Both the position numbers and the translations under genes were made by a program. The notes under the pieces are model-generated. The model searched no databases and was not told where the DNA came from. It saw only the letters and a list, made by a program, of their open reading frames with translations. 53,719 nt of DNA. It comes from JAGGAG01 sp031402225. Lineage in GTDB: Bacteria; Gemmatimonadota; Gemmatimonadetes; Gemmatimonadales; GWC2-71-9. How positions within the stretch are numbered: position 1 is the stretch's first letter; each line of letters starts with the position of its first letter. Location: NCBI GenBank assembly GCA_031402225.1, contig JANNSD010000174.1, positions 1 through 53,719 on the forward strand, written 5' to 3'. Of this stretch, positions 15,794-24,666 are shown one piece after another.

Positions 15794-18370
15794 CTACTCT
15801 CCTCGAAGCACCTCGAGCGGCGCCATCCGGACCACCCCACGGCTGTTGAGGAGCCCGATCAGGGCGGTCCCGGCCACCACGATGGCCCCGAGCCAGGCCA
15901 GGCTCACCGGTATCCCGAACGGCGATTCGAACACCCACCGTGCAAGCGCCCATGCCGCGGCAACGGCGAGCCCAAGCCCCGTGACGGCCGCAATGAGCCC
16001 GAGCGTCAGGTACTCGGCCACCACCACCCGGAGAATCTGCCCGCGTGTCGCGCCCAGGGTGCGAAGCAGCGCACCCTCGCGAACCCGCTGGTAGCGGCTG
16101 GTCGCCACGGCACCCGCCAGCACGACGGCGCCGGTGATGAGGCTGAAGAGGGCCATGAAGCGTATCGCAAGGGTTACCTGTTTCACCAGCTTCTCGACGG
16201 CCGCCTGCACGGTCGAGATATCGACGGTGGTGAGGTTGCTGAACCGCTCGACCAGCCGGCGCTGGATGCGGCCGCGCTCGGCGGGATCGTCGGCCCGTGT
16301 GAGCAGCAGCGCGCTCTGCGGGGCTTTCTCCAGCACACCGGGGCCGAAGACCACGAAGAAATTGGGCTCGAAGCGGGCCCAGTTCACTTCCCGCATGCTG
16401 GTGATGTACGTGACGACGGGAAGGCCCTGCACGTCCCACGTAATCGTGTCGCCCAGCGTCACGCCGAGCTCGGAGGCCAGGCCGACCTCGATGGAGATAG
16501 GGTACGGAGGCGCGGACGACCCCGCGGCCGGCGACCACCACTTGCCGGCCACCAGCTTCTCGGACGACACGAGTGTGTCGCGATAGGTGGAGCGGTACTC
16601 GCGCCGGACTGCCCATCCGGCGCGGCGCTGCCTGCCGCCCGCAGTACCGGCGCTGTTGGTGGAGTCGACGTCCACGGAATCGTCGCCGGTGCGCAGCACC
16701 GGGCGCCCATTGATGGCGCTGACGCGCATGGGTACGATCGGCACCGGACCCATGAGGAGCCGACCGTCCGCCTTGAGCAGCGACTCCGCGGGCGCCAGCT
16801 GATCGGGCTGGATATCGAGGATCACCAGGTTGGGCCGATCCTTCCCGCCTGAGAGGTCGAGCTGCCGGAGCAGGTTGTGCTGGACGAGGTACAGCGTCGC
16901 CAGCAGGAACGCGCCGAATCCGAGCGCCAGCACCACGGTGGTGGTCTGGTTGGCCGGACGGTGCAGGTTGGCGAGCCCCTGGCGCCACACGTAGGGCCAG
17001 CTGGCGGGGCTCCACCGGCGCACGGCCCGGATCAGGCCAAGGCTCGCGAGCCAGAGAACCGCGACGGCGCCGCCAATGCCGAGCGAGAAGTAGAGCGCGG
17101 TGCGCCAGTTGCCCACCTGCAGTGCCGTGAGTGCCACGATGCTCAGCGCGAGCAGCGCCAGGGTCGGCAGGGTGAGGGGGTCGCGGCGTGCCGACGCGGG
17201 ATCGACGTCCCGGCGGAGCGCGGCGAGCGGCGGTACCCGGCGCACGGACAACAGCGGCAGCAGCGCAAAGACGGTGCTGACCCAGAGCCCCACCACCAGT
17301 CCGAGACCGATGGCGCGTGGCGATGGTGCGGCTGATACGGCCACCGGCAGGAAGTCGCGCAGCAGGAAGGGGAGCAGTTGCTGGATGACGATCCCGCCGA
17401 GCACACCGAGCACGCTGCCGAGCAGGCCCATGCCGGCGGCCTGCAGCAGGTACACCGAGAACACCTGGCCTGAGGTGGCGCCGAGGCAGCGCAGCACGGC
17501 GATGGAGTCGAGCTTGCGCCGGATGAACACCGATACGGCGCTGGCCACGCCGAGCCCGCCGAGCAGCAGCGCGAGGAGGGCGACGAGCCCGAGATAGTTG
17601 CCGAGCCGGTCGAGTGTTTCCGTGAGGTTGTTGCGGTCTTCCTCGACCGTCCGAATGCGCACCCGCTCGGGGCGCAGTGTGGCCCGGAAGCGTTCCGCGA
17701 GCTTCAGGGCATCGGCGTCGGGCGGGAGGCGAACGTAGGCGGCGTACTCCGCGCGGGCTCCCACGCCGAGGAGCTCGGTGGCCTGCAGGAAGCGATACGG
17801 AATGAAGACGCGCGCCCCAAACGCGGCGCGAATGCCGACATCGCCGGGAATGCTGGTGATGACGCCGATGATGGTGAAGCGGCTCTCGCCCAGCGAGAGC
17901 GTGTCACCCACCTGAGCACTGAGTTGCGCCAGGAGCGTCGGCTCGACCACGACGAACGCGCCGTCGTGCAGCCGGTTCCACGCTTCGGCTGGTGCGGTGC
18001 CAATGGCGCCGTAGAAGGGATAGCCCGGCTCGGCGGCGGTGACCTGCACCAGCTGGGTGCCGGCGGTGCGCGGTACGTATGCCATAGCGGCGAACTGGGC
18101 GGCGCGCGCCACGGCCCCGCCCCGGCTGATGGTGTCGAGCGCTGCATCGGCCAGGGGTGGGAAGGGGCGTCGGCTCTCCAGGGCCAGGTCGGCGCCCAAA
18201 AGAGAACGGGCCTGGTCCTTCACCGAGAGACGCAGGTTGTCGGAGAAGGCATTGATCGCCACCAGGGCGGCGACGCCGACGGCGACCGCGCCGGTGAGGA
18301 CGAGGAGCCGGCGCCAGGAGGCACGCCCTTCCCGCGCCGCCATGCGGAACACGAACCCGGGCGATGTCAC
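15794..18370 (-). CDS. ABC transporter permease, FtsX-like, YbbP type
   Basis: 858 residues. Layout: N-terminal helix (about 22-45), large extracytoplasmic domain (about 50-245), an FtsX core of three helices (about 265-375), two further helices (about 400-450), another extracytoplasmic domain, and a final FtsX core (about 730-850). This double-FtsX architecture matches YbbP/LolE-related permeases. It overlaps the ATPase gene by 4 bp. With the divergent esterase it reproduces the ybbP-ybbA/tesA gene order of many bacteria. Export of a lipid-like or hydrophobic molecule is inference. Confidence 0.88.
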   Translation of the reverse strand: MTSPGFVFRMAAREGRASWRRLLVLTGAVAVGVAALVAINAFSDNLRLSVKDQARSLLGADLALESRRPFPPLADAALDTISRGGAVARAAQFAAMAYVPRTAGTQLVQVTAAEPGYPFYGAIGTAPAEAWNRLHDGAFVVVEPTLLAQLSAQVGDTLSLGESRFTIIGVITSIPGDVGIRAAFGARVFIPYRFLQATELLGVGARAEYAAYVRLPPDADALKLAERFRATLRPERVRIRTVEEDRNNLTETLDRLGNYLGLVALLALLLGGLGVASAVSVFIRRKLDSIAVLRCLGATSGQVFSVYLLQAAGMGLLGSVLGVLGGIVIQQLLPFLLRDFLPVAVSAAPSPRAIGLGLVVGLWVSTVFALLPLLSVRRVPPLAALRRDVDPASARRDPLTLPTLALLALSIVALTALQVGNWRTALYFSLGIGGAVAVLWLASLGLIRAVRRWSPASWPYVWRQGLANLHRPANQTTTVVLALGFGAFLLATLYLVQHNLLRQLDLSGGKDRPNLVILDIQPDQLAPAESLLKADGRLLMGPVPIVPMRVSAINGRPVLRTGDDSVDVDSTNSAGTAGGRQRRAGWAVRREYRSTYRDTLVSSEKLVAGKWWSPAAGSSAPPYPISIEVGLASELGVTLGDTITWDVQGLPVVTYITSMREVNWARFEPNFFVVFGPGVLEKAPQSALLLTRADDPAERGRIQRRLVERFSNLTTVDISTVQAAVEKLVKQVTLAIRFMALFSLITGAVVLAGAVATSRYQRVREGALLRTLGATRGQILRVVVAEYLTLGLIAAVTGLGLAVAAAWALARWVFESPFGIPVSLAWLGAIVVAGTALIGLLNSRGVVRMAPLEVLRGE

Positions 18371-19035
18371 GCGGCGGTATCGCTCGCGAGGGCGCCGTCG
18401 GCCAGCCGGATGATCCGGCGTGCGCGGCCGGCCAGGGTGAGGTCATGGGTCACGAGCACGATGGTGGTGCCGAAGTCGCGATTGAGCTCGAGCATCAGTT
18501 CCACGATGCCGCCACCGGTGGCACTGTCGAGGTTCCCGGTCGGTTCGTCCGCGAAGAGGATACGCGGGCGGTTGGCGAAGGCGCGGGCCAGGGCGACGCG
18601 TTGCTGCTCACCACCCGACAGTTGCGCGGGGTAATGGTGACTGCGCTCCGCCAGGCCAACGCGGGAGAGGAGTTCACCCGGACGGTCATCGGCCGGGCGA
18701 CCGGACAGCTCCAGTGGCACCTGTACGTTCTCCAGCGCTGTCAGCGTGGGGATGAGCTGGAACGACTGGAAGACGAACCCGACCTTGTCGCCGCGGAGCC
18801 GGGCGCGCTGGTCTTCCGTCATCGCGCCGAGGTCCGCACCATCCAGGAAGACGTTGCCCCTGCTGGGGCGGTCGAGGCCGGCCAGAAGGCCCAGTAACGT
18901 GGTCTTGCCGCTGCCCGAGGGCCCCACGATGGCGAGGAAGCCGCTGTCCTCGAGGGTGAAGGTGATATCCTTCAGCACCGTAAGTTCCCGGCCGCCGGAG
19001 AGGTATGTCTGGGTCAGTCCTTCACAGCGAAGCAT
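18367..19035 (-). CDS. ABC transporter ATP-binding protein, YbbA/LolD type
   Basis: 222 residues, full nucleotide-binding domain: Walker A GPSGSGKTTL, Q-loop in FVFQSFQL, signature LSGGEQQRVALARA, Walker B ILFADEPTGNLD and the switch His in LVTHD. ATG at 19035 with AGGGA six bases upstream. Overlaps the permease start (ATGA), so the two are cotranslated. Divergent from the TesA-like gene with 32 bp between starts, so promoters must overlap the coding ends. Confidence 0.93.
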   Translation of the reverse strand: MLRCEGLTQTYLSGGRELTVLKDITFTLEDSGFLAIVGPSGSGKTTLLGLLAGLDRPSRGNVFLDGADLGAMTEDQRARLRGDKVGFVFQSFQLIPTLTALENVQVPLELSGRPADDRPGELLSRVGLAERSHHYPAQLSGGEQQRVALARAFANRPRILFADEPTGNLDSATGGGIVELMLELNRDFGTTIVLVTHDLTLAGRARRIIRLADGALASDTAA

Positions 19036-19067
19036 GCGAAATCCCTGGAAATCGTTGAGAAGCGCGA

Positions 19068-19760
19068 ATGATAGCTAGGTACGCCACAGTGGCCGTGCTT
19101 GTTGCATCGGTGGCCTGCGGCCGGGGGCGCGACGGCGTTTCACCGCCCAACACGGAGTCGGGCGGTGCTGGCGCCAGCGGCACGTCACCCACGGCATCGG
19201 CACCGGTGATCATGTTTGTCGGCACCAGCCTCACCGCCGGCCTCGGTGTCGAGCCCGATCAGGCCTATCCTGCCCTGATCCAGCAGAAGATCGATTCCGC
19301 GGGGCTCAAGTTTCGGGTCGTGAACGCCGGGGTGAGTGGCGAGTCGTCGGCGGGTGCGCTCCGGCGCATCGACTGGCTGCTGCGCGAGCCGGTCGCCATC
19401 CTGGTGTTCGAGACTGGCGCCAATGATGGGTTGCGCGGGCAGGACCCCGACTCGATCCGGGCCAACATCCAGGCAGTGATCGACCGGGTGCATGAGACAC
19501 AGCCGCAGGCGCGCGTAGTCCTGGTGGGAATGAACTCCATGCCGAATCTCGGGCGGGCCTACAGCAGCCGGTTCGAGGGGGTCTTTCCCGCGCTGGCCCG
19601 GGCGAACGGACTGCCCATCGTCCCCGCGCTGCTCGCGGGCGTGGGCGGTGTCGACTCATTGAACCAGCCGGACGGCATTCATCCCACTCCCGAGGGACAC
19701 AGGAGACTGGCCGCAAACGTATGGCAGACGCTGCTTCCACTGCTCACCCCATCAAGCTGA
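19068..19760 (+). CDS. SGNH/GDSL hydrolase, TesA-like arylesterase
   Basis: 230 residues, envelope-located esterase. The N terminus is a signal with a possible lipidated Cys (VASVACGRG), then a Ser/Thr/Gly/Pro-rich linker to about residue 48. SGNH blocks: FVGTSLTAGLG (the usual GDS reads GTS; the Ser nucleophile is kept), Gly in NAGVSGESS, GANDG and the catalytic Asp-His in DGIHPTPEGH. Likely hydrolyses acyl esters or thioesters. Adjacent and divergent to a YbbA/YbbP-type ABC pair, as for tesA in E. coli. The downstream flavin reductase start overlaps its last 40 bases. Confidence 0.87.
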   Translation: MIARYATVAVLVASVACGRGRDGVSPPNTESGGAGASGTSPTASAPVIMFVGTSLTAGLGVEPDQAYPALIQQKIDSAGLKFRVVNAGVSGESSAGALRRIDWLLREPVAILVFETGANDGLRGQDPDSIRANIQAVIDRVHETQPQARVVLVGMNSMPNLGRAYSSRFEGVFPALARANGLPIVPALLAGVGGVDSLNQPDGIHPTPEGHRRLAANVWQTLLPLLTPSS

Positions 19761-20305
19761 TCGCCCTTGCCGCATCGCTGCGGCGCGACTCCCTCAACCG
19801 CCGCCTGCTCACCCAGGCGGTGCTGGCCGCGCGCGCCCTTGGCGCCAGCGTGGAAGTGCTCGACTTCCGCGAGTTCATCTTTCCGGCGTACGATGCCGAC
19901 CTGCAGGTGGCCGAAGGTATCCCGGCCTCGGTGCAGCGCCTCGGCGATCTCGTGCAGGGATCCGACGGCATGCTGCTGGCCTCACCGGAATACAACCTTT
20001 CCATGCCGGGCAACCTCAAGAACACGATCGACTGGCTCTCCCGGATCCGCCCCTCCGTGGTGCGTGATCGCTGGGGGTTTCTCCTGTCCGCCTCGAACGG
20101 GCGCGTCGGTGGCAATCGCGGGCTCTGGCACCTGCGTGTTCCCCTTGAATCGCTGGGGATGATGATCTTTCCCGACATGTTCTCGCTGGCGCTGGCGGGT
20201 GAGGCCTTCGCCGAGGACGGAACCCTGCGCGATCCGGCCCAGCACCAGCGGCTGGCCACGACCATGGAGATGTTCTGCGGGGCGGTGCGGAAGGCGAGGG
20301 CATGA
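19721..20305 (+). CDS. NADPH-dependent FMN reductase
   Basis: 194 residues, flavodoxin-like fold. ALAASLRRDSLNRRLL near the N terminus binds the FMN phosphate. SPEYNLSMPGNLKNTIDWLSR is the signature of the NADPH-dependent FMN reductase/ChrR/AzoR-like family. Probable quinone, azo or metal reductase in the cytoplasm. The ATG at 19721 gives a 40-bp overlap with the esterase; a later start would trim only the polar N terminus. Confidence 0.9.
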   Translation: MADAASTAHPIKLIALAASLRRDSLNRRLLTQAVLAARALGASVEVLDFREFIFPAYDADLQVAEGIPASVQRLGDLVQGSDGMLLASPEYNLSMPGNLKNTIDWLSRIRPSVVRDRWGFLLSASNGRVGGNRGLWHLRVPLESLGMMIFPDMFSLALAGEAFAEDGTLRDPAQHQRLATTMEMFCGAVRKARA

Positions 20306-21492
20306 ATCGGCGGATGGTTGTCCTGCTGGGCGGCGCCCTGGCGTGCCGCGAACCGGCGCCGGTTGCGACCACGATGGACGTCGTGGACAGCGCCGGGATC
20401 CAGGTGGTCACGTCGAAGGCACCGGCATGGGGCGAGCGCGCCGCGTGGAAGGTGGCGGGCAGCGCCACGCTCACGCTGGGCGGGGTGGCCGGCGACTCTG
20501 CGCTCGACTTCCTCGGCATCGTGGGCGCGAAGCGACTCACCGACGGCAGCCTGGTGGTGGCCAATGGCGGCAATGGGGAGCTACGCTGGTTCTCGGCGTC
20601 GGGAAAGCACCTGCGAACCGTCGGGGGCCGCGGCACTGCTCCCGGCAAGTTCGCCGTGCTTTCGAGCCTGTACTGGCTGGGCGACAGCTTGCTGGCCTGG
20701 GATGGCCGGGCGCGTAGCCTGTCACGATTTACGCCTGCGGGACAACTTCTCCGGGTGGACACGCTCCGGCTGGCGGACACCTCCCGGGCGTTCGCCGCTC
20801 TGGGCGTATTCTCCAATGGCGACCTGCTGGTGGAGGCCGGTGCGGCCCTCGAACTGAAGGACCGGCAGCCGGGACTCGTGCGTCCCGGTCGCAGCTTGTT
20901 CCGATTCGGCGCGGCCGGGGCCGCCGACAGCGTGGGTGTGCTGCCAGGGGAGGAGCTGTACTTCAGCACGCAGGACGGGCATGCAGCCATACGTGCGGTG
21001 CCCTTCGGCCTTGGTTCGAGGCTGAGCGTACTGCCGGACGGCTATATCACGAGCGAGGGTGACCGGATGCAGCTCGATGAGCGCGATGCGGTTGGTCGGC
21101 TGCGGCGGATCATCCGGTGGCCCGGTGCGCGCCTGGCACTATCGCGCGACGACATCGACCGCCAGGGGCGGGCGCTTCTGGGCAGCGCGGGCACCGGCAT
21201 ACAGCGCGCGCGCCTCGACTCGGCCTGGCGCGACGTCCCGAAGCCGGATTCCCTCCCGGCCATCATCGGCCTGATGCCCGATCCCGGGTCGCTGGCATGG
21301 GTGCGGCGTGGCGGGCATGTGGGCGATGCCGAAGCACAGTGGTGGGTGTTCGCGAGGGATGGGGCGTGGCTGGGTACCGTGGCACTGCCGAGCGCCGCAT
21401 CCCCGCTCGATATCTCGGCCGAATGGATCGTGCTGCGCACGGTCGACGAGAACCGCATCGAGCGGGTAGAAGTGCGGCGGCTGCGGCGCTAG
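20302..21492 (+). CDS. Beta-propeller-like lipoprotein of unknown function
   Basis: 396 residues. A short hydrophobic N terminus ends at GALACREP, a plausible lipidation Cys near residue 15. The body shows repeated beta-rich blocks of the 6-bladed-propeller type (LTDGSLVVANGGNGELRWFS, then VLPDGYITSEGD). No catalytic motif is recognised. It overlaps the FMN reductase by 4 bp (ATGA) and converges on the SRPBCC gene with a 4-bp overlap. The propeller assignment is from pattern only. Confidence 0.6.
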   Translation: MNRRMVVLLGGALACREPAPVATTMDVVDSAGIQVVTSKAPAWGERAAWKVAGSATLTLGGVAGDSALDFLGIVGAKRLTDGSLVVANGGNGELRWFSASGKHLRTVGGRGTAPGKFAVLSSLYWLGDSLLAWDGRARSLSRFTPAGQLLRVDTLRLADTSRAFAALGVFSNGDLLVEAGAALELKDRQPGLVRPGRSLFRFGAAGAADSVGVLPGEELYFSTQDGHAAIRAVPFGLGSRLSVLPDGYITSEGDRMQLDERDAVGRLRRIIRWPGARLALSRDDIDRQGRALLGSAGTGIQRARLDSAWRDVPKPDSLPAIIGLMPDPGSLAWVRRGGHVGDAEAQWWVFARDGAWLGTVALPSAASPLDISAEWIVLRTVDENRIERVEVRRLRR

Positions 21493-22028
21493 CGAATGCG
21501 GGGCGGCTCGTCGAAGTACGCCGCGAGTTGCCGGAGATAGCTCTCGAGGGGCCCGGCGTGGCCGGAGGTGAACTGGGAGATGAACCGCTGCGCCGCGCCG
21601 GGGATGGTGCCGCGTTCCGTAATGGTAAGGTCGACGCCCGATGGGGCGCGGGCGATGGCGTAGGTCCACTCGCTCGAAGGGCCCCGCGCCTCAGTGATGC
21701 GCTCAGTCACCAGCCGCACCGGGGGGAGCTCCTCGCGCACCACCACCACGGTTCCGCGTCCGTCGTCGCCAATCTCACGCCACACCTCATGCGCGGCGGA
21801 ATCGGGCAGGTGCTCCAGCTGCATGATGTCGCGTCGCCAGGCGCGAATGCGGACCGAATCGGAGATCGCGCGCCACACCGCGTCCGGTGTCCGGGAGAGC
21901 GTGAGCGTCCGCTTCACTTCATGCTGCTCCGGCAGCAGCAGCCCGCCGAGGATCACCGCCAGGCCGGCCACCAGCAGCACCATGGCTGCAGCCGCGAGCC
22001 ATCTCCTTGCCAGCACGTCGAAGCGCAT
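21489..22028 (-). CDS. Membrane-anchored SRPBCC-like protein
   Basis: 179 residues. One N-terminal transmembrane helix (about 10-33) is followed by a START/SRPBCC-like domain: VKRTLTLSRTPDAVWRAISD at the start and a C-terminal helix (HAGPLESYLRQLAAYF). SRPBCC domains bind hydrophobic ligands; the ligand here is unknown. Last gene of the string led by the ECF sigma factor. ATG at 22028 chosen because it begins just before the anchor. Confidence 0.7.
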   Translation of the reverse strand: MRFDVLARRWLAAAAMVLLVAGLAVILGGLLLPEQHEVKRTLTLSRTPDAVWRAISDSVRIRAWRRDIMQLEHLPDSAAHEVWREIGDDGRGTVVVVREELPPVRLVTERITEARGPSSEWTYAIARAPSGVDLTITERGTIPGAAQRFISQFTSGHAGPLESYLRQLAAYFDEPPRIR

Positions 22029-22074
22029 GGGGCCGGAGAATGTCTTCCCCGACCCCAGCGCACAAGCCACCCGC

Positions 22075-22572
22075 CTACCGCGACGCCAGCGCCACCAGCG
22101 ACCTGAGCTCTGCCTCGACGTCGGCCTGCGTCACCTGCAGTGGCACGGTCCAGCGACCGTTCTCGACCTTCCTGGTCGGCACGCGGATACCACGGATGGC
22201 ACCATCCGCAATGCTGACGAGCGCGGTCACGGAACCGTCGCCCGGGGCACCAGTGATCACGATGACCCAGTCACCGGTGTCCGGCCAAGTCTGCTTCAGG
22301 GCATAGACGCCATCGCGGTCGGTGCGCTCCAGCGTGAGGGGCAGGGTGCGCCGCTGGCCATTCACCAGCCCCTCGGCGCGCGCCTCAACCACGAACGAGG
22401 TGGCCTGCTCATGATGAAAGGTGTGCACCAGGAGGTACGCGCCCAGGGCTGACTTGTTCATCGGATTGGCCGGGAACTCGATGGACAGCCATGGCGGACC
22501 GGCGAACGCGGGTGATGCGGTGGCGGCGACGAGCGTAACGGCAGCAGCAAGCGACATCAGGGAGCGGCGCAT
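22075..22572 (-). CDS. Secreted protein of unknown function
   Basis: 165 residues. A clear Sec signal ends at ASPAFAGPPW. The ATG at 22572 has GAGG six bases upstream, so the longer open frame is rejected. The mature part looks like a beta-sandwich; PWLSIEFPANPMNKSALGA and GVYALKQTWPDTGDWVIVI suggest a YtkA/FixH-like fold, but this is weak. It lies 25 bp after the DUF4097 gene, in the sigma-factor gene string. Confidence 0.65.
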   Translation of the reverse strand: MRRSLMSLAAAVTLVAATASPAFAGPPWLSIEFPANPMNKSALGAYLLVHTFHHEQATSFVVEARAEGLVNGQRRTLPLTLERTDRDGVYALKQTWPDTGDWVIVITGAPGDGSVTALVSIADGAIRGIRVPTRKVENGRWTVPLQVTQADVEAELRSLVALASR

Positions 22573-22597
22573 CGGGTACCTCGCGGGCTGGGGGAGA

Positions 22598-23515
22598 CTA
22601 CTGACTCGTCCCTGAGATGCCGCCCGGCGCCGCGGGGTTTGTATCCACCTCGGGCTGCTTGATGAGGGAGATCTGTCCCCGGAAGGTACGCGCGGTGATG
22701 GCCGAGCCCCCGTCACCGATGCTGGTACGCAGCGTGCCGCTTGCGCCGGGCTTGCCGCGCAACGCGAACTCACTGGTGATGCCGCCAGCAGGTGCGGACA
22801 GCTCGAGGTCGGCCCCGAGGGTGGGCGGGAGCCGCAGCTCGATATTGCCGCTGTGGGTCAGCGCGTCGAGCGTCCCGCCACGCTCAATGGCACCCTTCCA
22901 GGCGATCTCGCCCGAGACCGTCTCCAGCCGCGCGCGCGCGATCCGGGCACCGCCGATCAGGATGGCCCCGCTGACCGTGGTGACCGCGAGATCTCCGCGT
23001 ACGCCCCGCAGCACGACCGTTCCGCCGGCGGTGCGTACCCGCAGCGACGCGACCGGCCCCGCCACCTCCACGTTGCCATCCAGCGTTTCCGCGGTGACGG
23101 TCCGCGGGGCGCCCTCGAGGTGCAGTCGGCCGGCGGTGGTAATGAATTCGAGGTCGCCCTCCAGACCGTCAGCATCGAGGCTCACCATGGCGGCGCGCAC
23201 GCTGACGCGCGCGCGCCGCGGCACCCGCACCTCGAGCGTCGCGCTACTCACGACGCTGCCGGTGTCGGTACCCTCGAGGCCGAGCTTGGCGGCGTCGCGG
23301 GAACCCCCGAAGTAGAGCTGCCCGGCCCGCGCCGGCAGCTCTCCCACCACCACCAGGCTGTCGCGGTCCCACCCGACCAGCCGCACCATGCCGACCAGGT
23401 CATTGATTCGTATGGCCGCAGTACTGCTCACGGCCATCCGGCGATCGACGCGTTGCTGCGCCACGAGCGGCACCGGCAATGACAGGGCAAGCAGCAGGAC
23501 GGCGGGGCGCATCAT
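22598..23515 (-). CDS. DUF4097-type beta-strand repeat protein, secreted
   Basis: 305 residues. Signal peptide MRPAVLLLALSLPVPLVAQ, then a long right-handed beta-helix-like series in which short repeats of the form L-hydrophobic-T-x-x-G are spaced about 20 residues apart (GDLEFITTAGRLHLEG, GTVVLRGVRGDLAVTT, GNIELRLPPTLG). This pattern is DUF4097/DUF4098, often encoded beside ECF sigma/anti-sigma pairs. GAGGAG precedes two adjacent ATGs (23515 and 23512). Likely a cell-surface or periplasmic product of the envelope stress regulon. Confidence 0.8.
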   Translation of the reverse strand: MMRPAVLLLALSLPVPLVAQQRVDRRMAVSSTAAIRINDLVGMVRLVGWDRDSLVVVGELPARAGQLYFGGSRDAAKLGLEGTDTGSVVSSATLEVRVPRRARVSVRAAMVSLDADGLEGDLEFITTAGRLHLEGAPRTVTAETLDGNVEVAGPVASLRVRTAGGTVVLRGVRGDLAVTTVSGAILIGGARIARARLETVSGEIAWKGAIERGGTLDALTHSGNIELRLPPTLGADLELSAPAGGITSEFALRGKPGASGTLRTSIGDGGSAITARTFRGQISLIKQPEVDTNPAAPGGISGTSQ

Positions 23516-23522
23516 GTTCTCC

Positions 23523-24029
23523 TCAGGAGCGGGGCAGGCGAGCAGCCTGCTGCAGGAACTCGACGCGCTGCCGGTGCGCAGCGCGCAGGAGGTCGGCGAG
23601 CACCGGGCTGCCGGGGTCGGCATCGAGCGCGCGCTGGGACTCGGCGATCGCGGAGTCAATCACGACCAGGTTCCGCGCCAGGATGGCGCGGGTTTCGGGG
23701 GCGAGGCTCGATGAACCGAGCCCTTCCTTCATGACGTCGCCGGCCCGCGCCAGACGGGCAAGCTGCGCGCGATCGACCGGCGCCGTTGCCACGGTCACCA
23801 CTGGCCCCGATCTCCTGACCAGAGACCATGTCACCGCTGACGAAAGGGCGACGAGCGCGATCGCGGCCGCCAGCCGGAGGAGCACGGGCCGGGTCCGGGA
23901 TCGCGCGCGGGGCGTGAGCCGTGCCTCAATCTGCGGCCAGAGATTGCGTGGCGGCTCGATGCTCTGGGGCAGGTCGCTGATATGCGACCGGAGGAACGTC
24001 TCGTCGTCATCGGGTCGTTGTGAGGTCAT
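23523..24029 (-). CDS. Probable anti-sigma factor, single-pass membrane protein
   Basis: 168 residues: cytoplasmic N-terminal 48 residues including IEPPRNLWPQIEARL, one transmembrane helix (about 50-70), and an outer helical domain. PPRNLWPQIEARL is the amphipathic motif common at the membrane-proximal end of ECF anti-sigma factors. No HxxxCxxC zinc motif is present, so it is not a canonical ZAS protein. Its start overlaps the sigma gene stop by 4 bp, the standard arrangement for a cognate pair. Confidence 0.7.
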   Translation of the reverse strand: MTSQRPDDDETFLRSHISDLPQSIEPPRNLWPQIEARLTPRARSRTRPVLLRLAAAIALVALSSAVTWSLVRRSGPVVTVATAPVDRAQLARLARAGDVMKEGLGSSSLAPETRAILARNLVVIDSAIAESQRALDADPGSPVLADLLRAAHRQRVEFLQQAARLPRS

Positions 24030-24556
24030 CGGTCCAGGGCCTTGCGCAGGAGTCGGCGTGCCCGGAAGAGCTGCGCCTTCGAGGTACCTTCCGCGATGCC
24101 AGTCATCTCGGCGATCTCGGCGTGCCCATAGCCCTCAATGTCGTGCAGCACGAAGACGGCACGCGCACCGGGGGGCAACTTGACCATCGCCGAGTCGAGG
24201 TCCACGCCTATGCCCGGGTCGGGCGAGAGCCTCGGCGATTCGAGCAGCTCCGGCTCCGCGACCACCGTGACCCGGAGGTCGCGCCGCCACTCGGTCCGCC
24301 GGTGGGCCAGCACCACGTTCACGGCGAGCCGGTGGAGCCAGGTGCCGAAGGCGCTCTCGTGGCGGAACCCGGGAAGGCGGTCCCACGCACGCACGAACAC
24401 GTCCTGGGTCCGTTCTTCCGCAGCGGCGGGATCGCCCTCGAGCCGGAGGCACACCGCATGGACCCGCCCCACGTGCGCCCGGTATAGCGCCGCGAAGGCG
24501 TCGGCGTCGCCGGCCTGGGCGCGACGGACCTCCAGGCTCAGCGCGTCCGGATCCAC
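24026..24556 (-). CDS. ECF RNA polymerase sigma factor
   Basis: 176 residues. Region 2: FAALYRAHVGRVHAVCLRLEGD and AEERTQDVFVRAWDRLPGFR (core binding and -10 recognition). Region 4: LPPGARAVFVLHDIEGYGHAEIAE (-35 recognition helix-turn-helix). GTG start at 24556 with AGGA three bases upstream. It heads a probable five-gene unit with its anti-sigma factor, the DUF4097 protein and two envelope proteins. Confidence 0.92.
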   Translation of the reverse strand: MDPDALSLEVRRAQAGDADAFAALYRAHVGRVHAVCLRLEGDPAAAEERTQDVFVRAWDRLPGFRHESAFGTWLHRLAVNVVLAHRRTEWRRDLRVTVVAEPELLESPRLSPDPGIGVDLDSAMVKLPPGARAVFVLHDIEGYGHAEIAEMTGIAEGTSKAQLFRARRLLRKALDR

Positions 24557-24666
24557 GATCCTGGCTTGGTCACGGTCATTGGCACTGGTCCTTCGATACC
24601 GGCGGGGCTGTCATGGTTTGAACCGACATTGGCACGCCCGGCCCCGTCGCGATAGCTTCATCCCCC

